Below, piece after piece: positions 31,601 through 44,500 of a DNA stretch of 64,000 nucleotides. Below the pieces are notes generated by a model. That model saw only the letters and a list, made by a program, of their open reading frames with translations. It did not search any database and had not been told where the DNA came from. The DNA comes from Cannabis sativa. Taxonomy: Eukaryota; Streptophyta; Magnoliopsida; Rosales; Cannabaceae. The stretch's first letter is position 1; each line of letters begins with the position of its first letter. Made by a program: the position numbers and the translations under genes. The DNA lies in assembly GCF_029168945.1 (NCBI RefSeq), contig NC_083604.1, forward strand, positions 41,907,686 through 41,971,685, in the 5' to 3' direction.

Positions 31601-34600
31601 CAATAGACACCTTGGTAAAATGGTCCAAGAAAGCCAAATTCATCCGATCCCTTATCTTCAATATCATCGTTGTTCAAAGGTTTCAAGACCATACACGAAT
31701 GCTCACCAGTCACAGTACTCTATTCCATTAAAAGAAAATAGCATTTTAAACCTCCATAACAAATATATTAATGACATACAAAAAGAACATGTGAAAGTCT
31801 CATCTTAACTGGGCTGTGGCCAATAAAAAACGGAACAAACTTATGTTTTCTCCAAAAGCGAAAAAGCTCCAATGTAAGTCCAAAGGAGACACCAATATAG
31901 TGAAGCTTCTCTGGTTTTCTTTCACGAAGATGAACTAGCAAATGAGGAAGGCCTTTCTTTGGTTTTATGTTTTCTTCTAGCAATGAAACCTGTATAGGGA
32001 AAACAAAAATCAGAAATGTTTCTCAGATATATAACGAAAGGAAACCCTTATGACTAAGGAAAAACTCAAAACACAAACCAATAAGGCATATTTGGTCATA
32101 GAAAAGCTGGGTCACTTTGCTAGAAAATATTATCCTCCTTTGGAAACCAGATATGACTCATAAAACCAGCACCATGTTTAAGTTTTACAACTTTCCTTTC
32201 ATGGAATATTTGTCCTGGCAGTCAGGGTTATTACTGGTGTACACCATTGAATCAGAAAATATTATCCTCCCTTTGTAAAACTTCTGTTAATATTTCCCAC
32301 TCCAACGTATAGGTGTAAAAGAAAAATTATAAGGTACATATGATATAGCTAACTACTAAAATACAGAAACAGCCATGCCGCCTACAAAAATAATAATTAC
32401 CCTATGAGCTAAAAACCTCAAATAAAGTACCCTTGTACAAATTATAGAAGAGCCATTCTGATATAACATTAGTATAAAAAAAAACGTACTTTCCAGAAAA
32501 TATATGAGAACAAGAGAAACTAATTATAGGTGTTGGATCTAACCTGTTTTGCAGCTTCTATGACTCTGACAGGTGTGTTCTCCACGGCATTTTCAGAATC
32601 TGTTTCAGAAATAGGTGCAAACTGTCCTTCATAATACCTGAAGAAGAAAAATATTTTGCTTTAAACTCAAAAGGCATTTCTGACAGATTTGTTATTATTT
32701 ATTATATATCTGACTATATCACTGAGACTCTTATCACAATATGTTACAAAATTAATGCAATAGTAGAGACAAGGCAGCTCTGTACCTCTTTTACAAATGA
32801 CATTTATACAAAAAGAAAAGAAACAATGTCCCATTATTTCTCAGATCATTCTCATGCTTAAAAGCAAATGCAAGTCAAAATTAAAATTAAACCTAAAAAG
32901 ATGATTCTGTAACTAATGTTTGTAGTAAACTTACAGTCAATGGGTATTGTTACAAGAACTAAAAAGTTATAACCAAGCAACTTTACCAATGGGTCTAAGT
33001 ATGCAGCAGTCCAGAGTGATCAAAAATAACATACCTTGTCAAAAGTTCAACTGCTTGTGAACCATATCCTAGCTGCAAATAAAAAAGGAGAGGAAAACCC
33101 ATAAAAATTAAGAAACTTTTGATGGAAAACGAACCACAAAAACTCTAAGAACTCAGCACAACCTTTATTGCACTTGGATGGGTAGCAATCCGGACAATCC
33201 GGGCACCTGAAAGAGTTGGAAAAACAGTGTCTTGGAATTGTTCGTTAAATTTCCATGGTATCTGGTCTCCTGCAGGTTGACGACCAGTACTTAAGCTTCT
33301 CAAAGCGGACGCACGGGAAATCTGCCCCTCAAGACAGACCTGTGAATATATTACAAACAGCACTCTTGAGGCATTGAGCAAATAAATGTATTTATTTACA
33401 TATGACAGCAATGTTAAAGAAGTTATTCAAGTACAGTGTAAACATTCAAGTTAAATAACAAAGAATAATTAGCATATTTGCCCCCTGAACTTTCGGCACT
33501 ACCTAGTTTTGCCCCTTAAAATATACAGCTTGTTAAAAATTCTCCCTAAAATATAACACTTACATAATTATGCCCCTTCATAATTATGCCCCTTCTACTA
33601 GGTTCTGTTATCTTTACCGTTAAAAATTAGCATTTTCACTCCCTAAACTTTGATTAATATGAAATTTTGCTCCCTTTTATTTAAAAGATAATTTTAAAAA
33701 TTATAATATTCTATTTTTTGGCAATTATAATATTCTATTAATTTTGAAAAAATAATGAAAATTATTAAAAAAAACCTGACAAAAATATTAAATTAATTAA
33801 AAAATATTAATTTTACTTAAAAAAATTATATTATTCTTATAAAATATTTTTAAACTTTATTTTATTTATAAACACGTATCTTAAAAAATTAAACAAAAAT
33901 TATTGACAATCTAATAAATTATTTAAATAAACTAAGATTTATTGAAAAAAAAAATCAAACTTATTTATATTTATAAATTCATATCTTAATAAATAAAGAA
34001 AAATAATTAAAAATTCAATGAAAATATAAAATTATTTTGAAAAAAAAAAACTATAAAGTAAACTAAAAAAATGTCATGTTTACTTAAACAACCCTACATT
34101 TTTTGAGAAAAATAAAATATACTCAAGTTTATTCCGTAAAAATTAATTAAAATTTAATTTATTTTTTAATTTTCTTAATCATTCAAAATAACATTTTCTT
34201 AAGATCTACGTTAATTTTTTGAGACTTACTGAAAAAAAAAATGTTGAATTTTTTTCATTTTTATTCTGAAGGGGTACAATTTGATAGTTGTCAAAATTTA
34301 AGGAGCAAAGTTACTAATTTAAAAAGACACGTCAGCATTTAAACAGAATAATGAGACGGAACCTAACAGAAGGACTAAATTTTTGTATGTGTAAAAGTTC
34401 AAGGGGATTCTTAACAAGCCGTATATTTTAAAGACCAAAATCAATATTGTCGAAAGTTCAAGGAACCAAATTGCTAATTATTCAATAACAAATTTAAATC
34501 ACCCACAAACTTGGCAAGTATACCGCTCATGGAACAGAAAGGATTGGTAAGACTATAACTTAGGTTGGATTGAACTGTATTAGGTTATGCCCTACTATCC

Positions 34601-35872
34601 TACATTACGCGATGATATGTTGTACTACGAGGTTGGATATAGATTTGTATACTAATAAATGTTTATTTAAGTTATAATGTTAAGTTTTGGGGGAAAAATA
34701 TTTTCGTTCAAAATTCAGTATTAATGTAATAAATATATTAAATTTTAAACTTACTCAATATAACCATAAACTTAAGTAACTCTTACAATTTTAATTAATA
34801 TTTATAATAACTTAGGAAGGATAATACATTACTTATGAATGAGTTTGGAGTATACACAAATAGTAGATACCAATGATAGTTCTTATAAAAACAAAAGAGA
34901 CATATTTATTATAAAAACATGTTAAATACTAAAAAAAAGATATATAAATTGTCAATGAGCTGTCAAGTTGGAAAAAAAAAGAGAGATAAAAAGAAGTGGC
35001 ATCAAATTTACTTTAGCGGAAAAAGATTTACAACTAGGGTAATTTAATAAGAAAATCACACAAGCAATTTCCTGAAGATTCATGAGCAATAGTGAATTGA
35101 AATATTAAGAACTAAAAAATAATGCTATAGTGTACAAGAGAAACATGCTAACCTGAATGACGCACAATATATCAGGAAGTTGATTTTTCGACTCATCAAC
35201 AGGGCCTACATGTCAAATTAGTAAAAGTCTAGCCACAATATAAATGATGTAAGAAAAAGTTTGCATGCAAGAAAAAGCATTTCCCAAAGAAATAAAATAT
35301 ACCAAGCAATACAAACAAGTGGTGAGCTGGAGCATCTGCCATAAGCTGCAAGTCATTTGGAGAGTTTTTGTAGTGCGAGGAAACATACAAGGCCATCATC
35401 CGCTGTAGATATTGCATCACATAAGCAACAAATATTCAACAACCCCCCAACCCCACACACACACACACACAAACAATTTAAAAGCACCATTTATAAAATG
35501 ATTTGTATTTTTTTTTTGTGTGTGTGTGACAGAAGCAATGAAGAGAAATAAACTTTTACCTGCAAGAATAACTCGCTCTCTTTATGGAAAGAAAAAAGTG
35601 TATCACGGTTAACATAATAGAGCTCACACTTACTTGGATGAGGTAACCTAGTAGCAAAAAGGAAGTTGTGAATTAGTCAAGTGAAAGTAGTTTTAACCTC
35701 CTAGAGGCTTTAAAAGACTTATCCTTACCCACTAAGTTTAGGAACAGAATTTGTAGCATCCAAGCAAAGTAAACCATGAAGCCATGATTCTATTGGGTCC
35801 CCAGATGCGTATCTGATCGATTCGCTCAACTCTATCTTTTTGAAAAGACGGCCTACAATAAAAGATTTTGAA

Positions 35873-35940
<68 letters not shown>

Positions 35941-38900
35941 CATGAACCAGAAAGCAGATGAAACAAATACGCAACTGATATTCTGTTTTTTTTTAAAAAA
36001 AAAATAAATAAATACTAGGCTTCCCCACCTAACCCTACAAGATTTGGGACCAAAAACTATAGCAATTGCTATGTAGGTACCCAAGAGGGACTCAAACCTT
36101 GTGGAGCAAACTGATATTCATTTTCAGGATAATAGAGACTTGAGATGATGCAACAGGAATAGCTCACATAACAATTACTGAAAGGCTTGAAAAACTATGT
36201 ATGACAGCACTATAAAATGATTGATACACAAAATAGAACTACAGTTTCCTAATATATTTAATTAATCAAAACTCAGGACTTAAAATGAAAGGCTAGAAAA
36301 ACTATGTATGACAACACTATAAAATGATTGATACACAAGGTAGAACTACAGATTCCTAATATATTTGATTAATCAAAACTCAGGACTTAAATTGATTGTG
36401 TGCCCTTTATTTACTTTGAGTAACATTTTAGCACCAAATTTTTGCCCCCCACAACACAGAAAACAAACAAAAACATAGGAAATACACAGCAGCCGGCCAA
36501 GAAGTTCTCAAGCGTGTTGTTTATTTTTGTCAGTAGAACTTTATAAACAAAGCATGGGCAGTATACAATACCAGAAAGAGCACCCTCTACACCCTGAGCT
36601 GATGTCTGGCTTTGCTGTTCCAATTGCTGAATAAGTTTTAGGGACAAAGATCGGCCAGTACCCTCATAGCTTTTAGAGGAAAAAACAAAAGCAAACAAGT
36701 ATATAAATTAATTCTAGGTAAACCGTTAGATAACATAAAGATAATAGTCGTTTCATGTACCAAAAGAAACTTCTGACTAACAAAAATCTGCAACTTAATA
36801 TATCAAATTCATACCCATTTACAGTAGATGAAAGGAAGACCAGATAAGGACCCAGAAGTGACTTTACTACAGGCAATGGAATAGCTGCTGCCTCGTCGAT
36901 GACCAATAACTCCACTTGGGAGAGTTTTTCATGTTCATGAGGTTGTATATACTGCACAATGTATATTCAGAGAAGTACATCCTTGATTGAATAAGTAATC
37001 TACACTATGATATAGCCCTAATTTGGCCCGTTAGAGGATGTTCAAGAATTCATAAAAATAGTTTATTTTAGTGTATGGAATTTCATTAGACAAACAACAT
37101 TGCTCTCTCAATAATAATTTCATTTTTTTATTTCTATGTTGGAAGTGAAAATTTAAGTGTGGGAATTTCCTCGATAGGTTGTCTACGAAAATATCCATCA
37201 TTCTCACTTTGGAAGGGGAAAAAGAAAATAACTAACAAGGAAGTCCTTAAGGTCTGATTCCTAGAGAGAAGAATTTGCTAGTGTGCATCTAACAAATATA
37301 ACTTTTTGATAATCAAGCAAACAACTTAAAGAAATCCAAACCGACATTCCCTATTCTGAAAGAAACTTATATAAGTATTTATTTTTTGCTAGTAAAAGAA
37401 AGCTAACTGAATCAAATAAGCAGGAATTAATAAGCCTTAAATATAATCTATAAGACCAATCTCTAGTGCTTAGCAATATGCAAATATAATCTAATAAGAC
37501 AATCAGTAGTGTTTAGTAATCGGTGCATGAAACATATCATAAGTCACTTATTCTCACAGAAAACAAGAAATATTTAAAAATGTAGAACAGTTGACCTATA
37601 TAAGAAAACAGATTAGCTAACCTGAATTGTTTGCCTATGCTGCTTGTAAATGTTGATCCGTACAGTTGCTTTCTTAAACTCAATGTTGGTGCTTTTCACC
37701 ACATCAAAATCTATATGTTCCTGTAAGTATAAAAATAGTTCCATATCAGTAAACCTTGCAAAGTAGGGAAGTGGCAGTGCGACCCTGCACAACCATGCAT
37801 GCTCAAAGAATAAATAAATGTGAAACTGCACATGCATTAAACATTAAATCTGAAACAACTCTAAAGGAAAACCATCAAAAAGAAAATCCACATTCAATGA
37901 TAGATATGAAAATTAGTTTCATTTGGAAATAAAAATCCTGTGAAGCAATGAAAAATGGGAAAGGGAGAACTAGTAATACCCTAAAGCGGACCCAGTTCAC
38001 TAACAGCACCTAGTCTATCATCACAGCCAAAGATGACACGTTCAGGATATCTATAGTGGTACTTTTAGAATGTATGAATCTCATTTAAAAATGTTAATTT
38101 AAACCATACAAGGGTTCATGTTAAAGAAAATAAAACACAAATTGTGAATATATTATATACTAAATAAAATTGATGAAATTTGATCCCTGAAGTTTAAGGA
38201 ATGTATGCTAGATTGCCATATTTAAGATCATGCACTCTAGATTGGCATATTAAAGCGACTAGAAAATACAAATGCCTAATCTTAAATGACAGTTGGACAT
38301 AAGGATATACAAGGCAAGGGAAATAGTTTAACCACACAACCTACTACTAACAATAGTAGTCACTTCACTGTTGACTTTGAGTATCAAAAAACCAAACAAT
38401 ACACAAAATCAGAAACTAATTTTAACATCCATGAGATAGAAGAAGTAAATTACCTTGTAGTCAAGTGCCTCAAAACCTTTGCAAACAAAGTCGAACAAAG
38501 TTCTTAAATTCTCAGGGCTTGGTGCAGTAACAAAGATATTTGAGTACCTACACAATAAGTTTCGCAAATTAGAGTTCAGGATTTGCAATCTTGAAAAAAT
38601 AAATAAATCATAGAGCATGCACATTAGGAAACTACTTGACATCAATTACCCTGCGGCAATAGCTCCAGCAATGGCCAAGCCCAGAGCAGCTGATTTTCCA
38701 CGACCTCGAGCAGCTAGCAAAGCAATGGTGCTTCGAAGTGTCTTGTCTAAAATTGAATCGAGAAATGTAATGACAGCTTTTCCCTATTCAATCATTGAAG
38801 AATACTTATTGATTGACTACTGATCAGTACATGTGTCAAAGAAATGACAAATTAGATCTCAAAACAAACTATCTCTACCTGGTCTAATGTACAGCACTTC

Positions 38901-41900
38901 TTGATCAAAGGACCAACGGGAAAATCATCAATAAGTTGCTCCTTTAAATCTTTCAAATCCTTTTCTGCCTCTGATAGACCTTCTGAGTCCTTTGATAACC
39001 GACCAAATGAAAAGAAAAATGTCATTAAACGAGCAAAATCATAATATTCAATTATCAACCAACTATTTATCTCTTTTATTACTCCCCCTCTCCCCCCTTT
39101 CTCTCTCTCTCATTTTTTTCTCTTCCCAATTTATCTCAACATACACCAAAAAGTACATGCCACTTGTTTCCTTCCAGTTTTGTTTTCTTTGTTTTCGAAT
39201 TCCAAAGAAACAAGAAAAGGCATGCTATCTAGACAAACTTTTATTCCTACAAACAAATATTAAATTTTGGAAAAGGTTACCTCCTTAACAGGAACTGGGG
39301 TGATTGACTTTATATGAGAGGAAATTGGTAAGATATTAAACTCATCATCCATGGCCACACATGCTTTGCATGATGCAATTGATAATAAGAACCGCTCATT
39401 AAATCGTCCAGTGGCCTCAGTATGGGATTCAGTTCGATACCTCTCATGAACATCCTGAACAAAGATTATTATTTAGATGCTTAAAACAACAATGCAAAGT
39501 TAAAAAAAATATATATCATAAAGCTACTGTAGGAAAAAAAAAAACTTCTTCACTGAACTAGTCATTAAAATATCTATCATGTGTATTTACTAGGACCCAT
39601 AAGGTAGAAATATCAAAGCATAATACTTGTGCACTATTGCTTCTCATTGTTGATTGAGTTGTCCGAACCTTTATACACAACATAAGGGACAATGGATAAG
39701 TTCAATTGAACCATTAAGGGGTGTTTGTTATGGGGGTTTAATAACTTGGGAAAGGTTATATCAAATGCAATCCATTTGATAACCCATGTTTGGTAAATCT
39801 ATTTTTAATGACTTGGGGGGTTTGTGTTTTCCAGGTGAGTCCCACAATTTAGCTTTATTTGAAAGGTAATCTTGAAACCTTGAATGAGTTCCACATTACC
39901 TTAATCTAAACTCCTCTTAACTCTACTCCCACCAAACTCAAGCCACATACCAAACCCATGTTTGGTAAATCTATTTTTAATGACTTGGGGGGTTTGTGTT
40001 TTCCAGGTGAGTCCCACAATTTAGCTTTATTTGACGGTAATCTTGAAATCTTGAATGAGTTCCACATTACCTTAATCTAAACTCCTCTCAACTCTACTCC
40101 CCCCAAACCCAAGCCGCATACCAAACACCCCTAAATTATAATTTCTAGAAAACAATATTCCACGAGACACCAACGTTTGGCAAAGAACTTATCATGCAAT
40201 GTACTAGATGACTCCCACTATGCTTAGTAGTTAGTAGCAATCTAGTGTTCCAATTAAAAATCTCAAAACATTCTCAACTCTCTTGCAATAAATGTCAATG
40301 TTTAAAAAGGCATTTTTGAGGCGCACCTCAAGTTGAGGCGTTTAAAGATTGCACCAAGGTGTGCGCCTTACTGAGGAGAAGAGAGGCGTACGCCTTCATG
40401 GGTGAGGCGTTGAACTGAGGCGTAAGAGGCGTGCGCCTCAAATTTTGAAAGTGAAATGGGCTATTTGAGCCCTAAAAAAAGGCCCAAATTGTTATTTTAA
40501 TTTTATTTTTTTCTGCTGCCCAACTTAAAAAACCTTTAAAAAGTCCAATAAACATTAATTAAAAAGCACAATGAAATATTTAAGTAAGCCCAAATAAAAC
40601 TTATAATAAAAATCCTAATTCTATCTTCTTCCTATCTCCCTCTCTTCTTCACAGCAGCTGTGCAGCTGCTTATTTCTTCAACCAACAGAGGAAAAAAAAT
40701 AAAAAAACTTGTTGCTTGCTTCCTTCAAATGTGTTCTAGAATAGTAGAATTTAGAATTCTAATTCTAGAAATATAATTATCTTTATTTTAGTTTGAGTTT
40801 TATGAGACATATCTTTTGGTATGTTTGAATTTTATGAGACGTTTTATGGTTATTATTTTTATGAGACATTTTATAGTATATTTGAAATTTATGTGACAGT
40901 TTATTCATTCTTAGGTGCTCTAAAAGTATTGATTCCATTAATTTTTGAGGCTTACGCCTCGCCTTATAAAAAAAAACGCCTCAAGGCTCATTTGCATTTT
41001 TTAAAACATTGCTAGCTATAAGTAGAAAACATACAACTGAAGCAAGTACCCAAACAAAGCAATATGATGAGAGGGGTTTATATCCATACCATAACCATGG
41101 TAAAGAGGCTGGTAAGTGATGCTAACGAATGAAGTAATAATATAACTAATCCACCACCCTCCACTGTCTCTATTGATCTTGCAAGTAGATTAGGTGTCAA
41201 AGCCTCAAAATCCTGAAAGAAATACAAATAGTAATTGAATATTGAAAAGCAAAAGAGTTATTACAAGTGTTAATAATTTATAAGTTATAACTAATTAGAG
41301 GCAAATATAACTCAATCAGGTGAGTATATTTATGTTCCAACAAAATAAAAGAGGTATAAAATGTAAATAGCTTCTTAAAATTGAAAATCGTTGTTTTCTC
41401 CAAAAAAAAACATCTTTGACAAAAAAAAATAACATCAAACAAAGAGCTCTCTATGCTCACCATTCAAATGCCTTTTTTTTCATCAGCAACTACATTGCCG
41501 AGCAAAGAGATAATATGGTATCATCAATAATCAGAGTCTTAGTACCATACAACATTAATTGCATCAGACTTACCAGTCACTTCCTAAAAGTTCAATTCAA
41601 AGTAGCCATTGCTAAAAACAATTAAAGTTCAAGTTTAGGATAAAAACTTAACAATTATCCTGAATTGAGGGGTATATGGGACAAAATTACAAGAATTCGT
41701 TACGATGTCCTAACATCTTAAAACCTTGGGCAAATTAATACAAAAGAATTACTTTTTCAGGAAACGTTTCAGAAAATATCTTCAGATTGAGACAACACTA
41801 CTTTCCCCACCACTAAATAGAAATAACTAAAGAGATCATAAGAAAAAAAGTGACACATACCTGGAGTACACACATCCCAAAAGTGTTACCCAGAATTTTT

Positions 41901-42711
41901 TCTGAATCCTTGTACAGACAATATGTCAATCCTGCAGTTTCAAGAAAAAGGGAAAGAGAATCTGCCTTCTCAGCATCCTGCAACCCACTCTGCATTAGCC
42001 GTTTTAGCTGCTTTGCACGTTTTTTCTTGTGACTGCATTATCAAGTATTAACTATATTAATCAAGCTTGGAAGTAAAGAGATATTGCTAACTTTCAGTGC
42101 GGCTAGCAACTATTTCTTGGCAATATAGTTCAAAAGTAGGAGCCTACCCTTGATGTCCTTTTTATTCTTTGCATTGATAAAATTTTAGTTTCTTCACCAC
42201 AAACAATCTTCTGCATATGAACTAATAGTAACATAACAATTTACAACCTCTAAGGCGAGCCTAAAAATAATTGATCATATTATGAACTTCTGCTAGGTTT
42301 CTTAATACACACTCCTTTCACTTTCAAGCCATCTCTTTTTAATGTTACACAAACATTGACACAAGAGATAATTAAACAAAACAAAAGTCTTAGCTAAACA
42401 ACCAACCTGCTGATCTCAAGCTTGTTCTTGTAACACCACAACACAGAAGGCCTCGACTTTACAGCTGCCTTAGTCAGTATGTAGTGAAGATTCTTAACCT
42501 GAACAAAAATCAACAGTTCAGCTAAACCTCAAATTCTTGCTTTCAACCTATAAGATAGGGTTCCAAAACTTTAAAGTATAGTGAACGAGAGAGATAGAGA
42601 GATAACCGTGTCAAGGTACTTGTCGCCGACGACGACGAACATGCTGCGGTGTCTGGTCTTGACGCCATTCTCGATTAGGGTTCTGATGCGGTCGTCTACC
42701 TTGAGCTTCAT
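28667..42711 (-). CDS. NAT10: RNA cytidine acetyltransferase (NAT10/Kre33 family)
   Basis: Modelled exons: 42711-42607, 42498-42407, 42032-41861, 41212-41090, 39454-39281, 38989-38879, 38783-38650, 38547-38454, 37720-37622, 36951-36815, 36669-36572, 35852-35729, 35647-35560, 35402-35303, 35205-35153, 33339-33163, 33072-33035, 32637-32544, 31989-31810, 31719-31611, 31530-31461, 31388-31241, 30417-30289, 29555-29430, 28998-28933, 28837-28667. They sum to 3012 nt, 1003 aa, in one frame. Landmarks are MKLKVDDRIRTLIENG at the start, a Walker A-type ARGRGKSA (about 284-291), VIDEAAAIPL (about 385-394), a GNAT acetyl-CoA motif in HPSAIKLGYGSQA, HYIGVSFGLT, and a Lys/Arg/Ser-rich nuclear tail. The family uses ATP and acetyl-CoA to make N4-acetylcytidine in 18S rRNA and tRNA in the nucleolus. 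Length fits plant homologues (about 1030 aa). No lesions were seen. Confidence 0.94.
33463..34483. mobile_element. Mutator-type MITE in NAT10 intron 15, perfect 9-bp duplication
   Basis: This 1021-bp element is flanked by AATAACAAA on both sides (33454-33462 and 34484-34492). Its ends GAATAATTAGCA and TGCTAATTATTC are inverted repeats. Pairing extends about 200 bp inwards with mismatches (CCTGAACTTTCG facing CGAAAGTTCAAGG; AAAATATAC(A/G)GCTTGTTAA on both arms). A 9-bp duplication with long arms is typical of Mutator-type MITEs. The interior is AT-rich and non-coding. It accounts for over half of this 1.8-kb intron. Confidence 0.9.
35877..35938. repeat. (GA)n microsatellite in NAT10 intron 11
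   Basis: About 30 GA units lie close to the acceptor of exon 12. On the transcribed strand this reads as (CT)n, a pyrimidine tract. The 119-aa antisense open frame here is caused by this repeat and is not a gene. Confidence 0.9.
36183..36396. repeat. 107-bp tandem duplication in NAT10 intron 11
   Basis: The sequence around AAAACTATGTATGACA recurs 107 bp later (ACTATG at 36194 and 36301) and both copies run through AATCAAAACTCAGGACTTAAA. The copies differ at only a few positions, so the duplication is fairly recent. It is intronic. Confidence 0.85.
39718..40131. mobile_element. Tourist/Harbinger-like MITE with internal duplication, NAT10 intron 4
   Basis: The ends GGGGTGTTTG and CAAACACCCC are inverted repeats and are flanked by TAA on both sides (39715-39717 and 40132-40134), as in Tourist-like elements. 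The interior holds a direct tandem duplication with a 172-bp period (CATGTTTGGTAAATC at about 39785 and 39957), so a second internal end (CATACCAAACCC) occurs in the middle. No coding capacity. Confidence 0.8.
40295..41013. mobile_element. Terminal-inverted-repeat element rich in GAGGCG words, NAT10 intron 4
   Basis: The left end CAATGTTTAAAAAGGC and right end TTTTTTAAAACATTG are imperfect inverted repeats, and inner GAGGCG/CGCCTC words continue the pairing. No matching target duplication was found, so class is uncertain. It is non-coding and lies wholly in the intron. Confidence 0.5.
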
Positions 42712-42853
42712 TCTCCAAAATATTAACAGAACAGAGCTTCTTCTTCTTCCTATTCTTGCTCGTGATTTTGAAGCCTATTCTGTTCTGCCTCTCGCTTTCA
42801 AAGTGTTCCTTAGGGTTTATGAGCAGGGTTTTTGAAATGAAATAATAATTTAT
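42712..42853 (-). promoter_or_regulatory. 5' UTR and proximal promoter of NAT10
   Basis: About 140 bp separate the NAT10 start codon from the first foldback repeat upstream. The transcribed strand is rich in GAAGAAGAAG just before ATG, a common plant leader feature. No unambiguous TATA box was identified. Confidence 0.4.
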
Positions 42854-43668
42854 GGGGTGATTCTACAATAAGGGAATAAGGATGTACTGATGCAATTTCT
42901 AATTGTTTTGACATCTAAAAAAAAATTAGTCTAATTTTTTTTCATATTCATGTGCGTTATAGCTATTTAAGATATTCTACAAAATTTTAAAAAATTCGGA
43001 ATAATTTACAATATAGAAAATAATGTTCAAATAGTCTATTTTATAAGCGTATAAAATAAAATAGTCACGCGTACAACACATTGTTTGAATGTAATTTTCG
43101 TCATGTTAAACTATTCTGAATTTCTTAAAATTTTGCAGGATATCTTAAATAAGTATAACTTAAATGACCATGAGAAAAAAAAAATTGACTAGAAAATCAT
43201 TTCGGATACTAAACCAGATAAAGATATATCAGTGTATCCCTTTTAAGATGGTGCATTATAGAATTTCCCTTAAAAGAGATATATCGATACATCTCTTTCA
43301 GTTTTAGTATCCGAAATAATTTTTTAGTCAATTTTTTTCTCATGATCGTGTAAATTATAGTTATTTAAGACATCCTGCAAAATTTTAAGAAATTCGAAAA
43401 AGTTTCACACGCCGAAAATTGTGATCAAGCAGTCGCGTGACTACAGTCTATTTTATTTTATAAAATAGACTGTTTGAACATTATTTTCTATATTGTAAAT
43501 TATTCTAAATTTCTTAAAATTTTGTAGGATATCTTAAATAGCTATAACGTACATGAATATGAAAAAAAAAAATTAGACTAAAATTTTTTTCTAGATGTCG
43601 AAACAAGTAGGGGTGCATCAGTACATCTCTTTTAAGGGGGTGTATTGTAGAATCACCCAATAAGGAAT
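42854..43668. repeat. Two adjoining foldback elements upstream of NAT10
   Basis: Two palindromic units (42854-43260 and about 43262-43668) lie back to back. The outer ends GGGTGATTCTACAATA and TATTGTAGAATCACCC are inverted copies, as are inner arms built around TCTTAAAATTTTG(C/T)AGGATATC. Each unit is itself self-complementary, so the block can fold in several ways. The same family is at 8400-8757 and 26415-26535. Confidence 0.7.
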
Positions 43669-43692
43669 TATTCTCAAAAAAAAAAAATTCTT

Positions 43693-44500
43693 AGGGCCGT
43701 TGGACTGGATTGGACTAGAAAAGATTAGATTGGATTGGAAAAGATTTGATTATGCTGAAAGTAATCCTGTGTTTGGTTTACGAAAAGACTAAATTATTTT
43801 ATTTATTTTTTTAAAAAATAATAATAAATAAATAAAAATAAATAATTCGTAGTAAAAAATAAAAATGAATAATTAAAATAATTAAATTATAAAATAAAAT
43901 AAAATAATATATCCTATATAATAAAGTATATATCATAAATATATAATAAAATAATTTGTCATATTTTTTATTTAATAAATAATTAAAATAGTAAAATAAA
44001 AATACTTGAATAATATAAAATTATTTATGTTAAAATATTAATTTTTTAAAATATTTATATAAATTTTTTAGTAGTTTAAAAATAATATATAATTTTATTG
44101 TCATATTGTTTCTCTTATAATCAATTTTAAATAACTATTGTTTAATTAATAATATTTTAAATTTTGAAAGCTTTTGTATGATAATTCAGAATTATACATT
44201 TTTATTAATTTTAATGGATGAGTTTTTGATAAAAAAAAAATATAAATGAATGTGTGATAATTTTTTCATTTAAATTCTTATTAAATTTAAAATACATTAA
44301 TAAAATCAAAATTAAAAAAAATGATAAAAAAAATATCTCACTTGCATGGGATTATTTATCCCACCCTGCTGGATGGGATAAATAATCCTAGACACATGAG
44401 ATTAGCTGGATTAGTTCTCCAGACTTCCAACATGCCCAAACACTGGACTGGACAAATTAGTCTGTCTAATCAGTCCAATCTTGTGTACCAAACGGGCCCT
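43693..44500. mobile_element. Probable DNA-transposon remnant with AGGGCC/GGGCCCT ends
   Basis: The left end AGGGCCGTTGGACTGGATTG and the right end, which reads AGGGCCCGTTTGG on the complementary strand followed by a GATTGGACTGATTAGAC stretch, are imperfect inverted repeats. The interior is very AT-rich. No target duplication was found. The 70-aa open frame at 44321-44533 crosses its right end and is not a gene. Confidence 0.45.

Noticed and set aside
35725..36084. 119-aa open frame with a long Ser-Leu run on the minus strand
   Set aside because: The run is the translation of the (GA)n repeat. Only its last part (exon 12 of NAT10) is real coding sequence.
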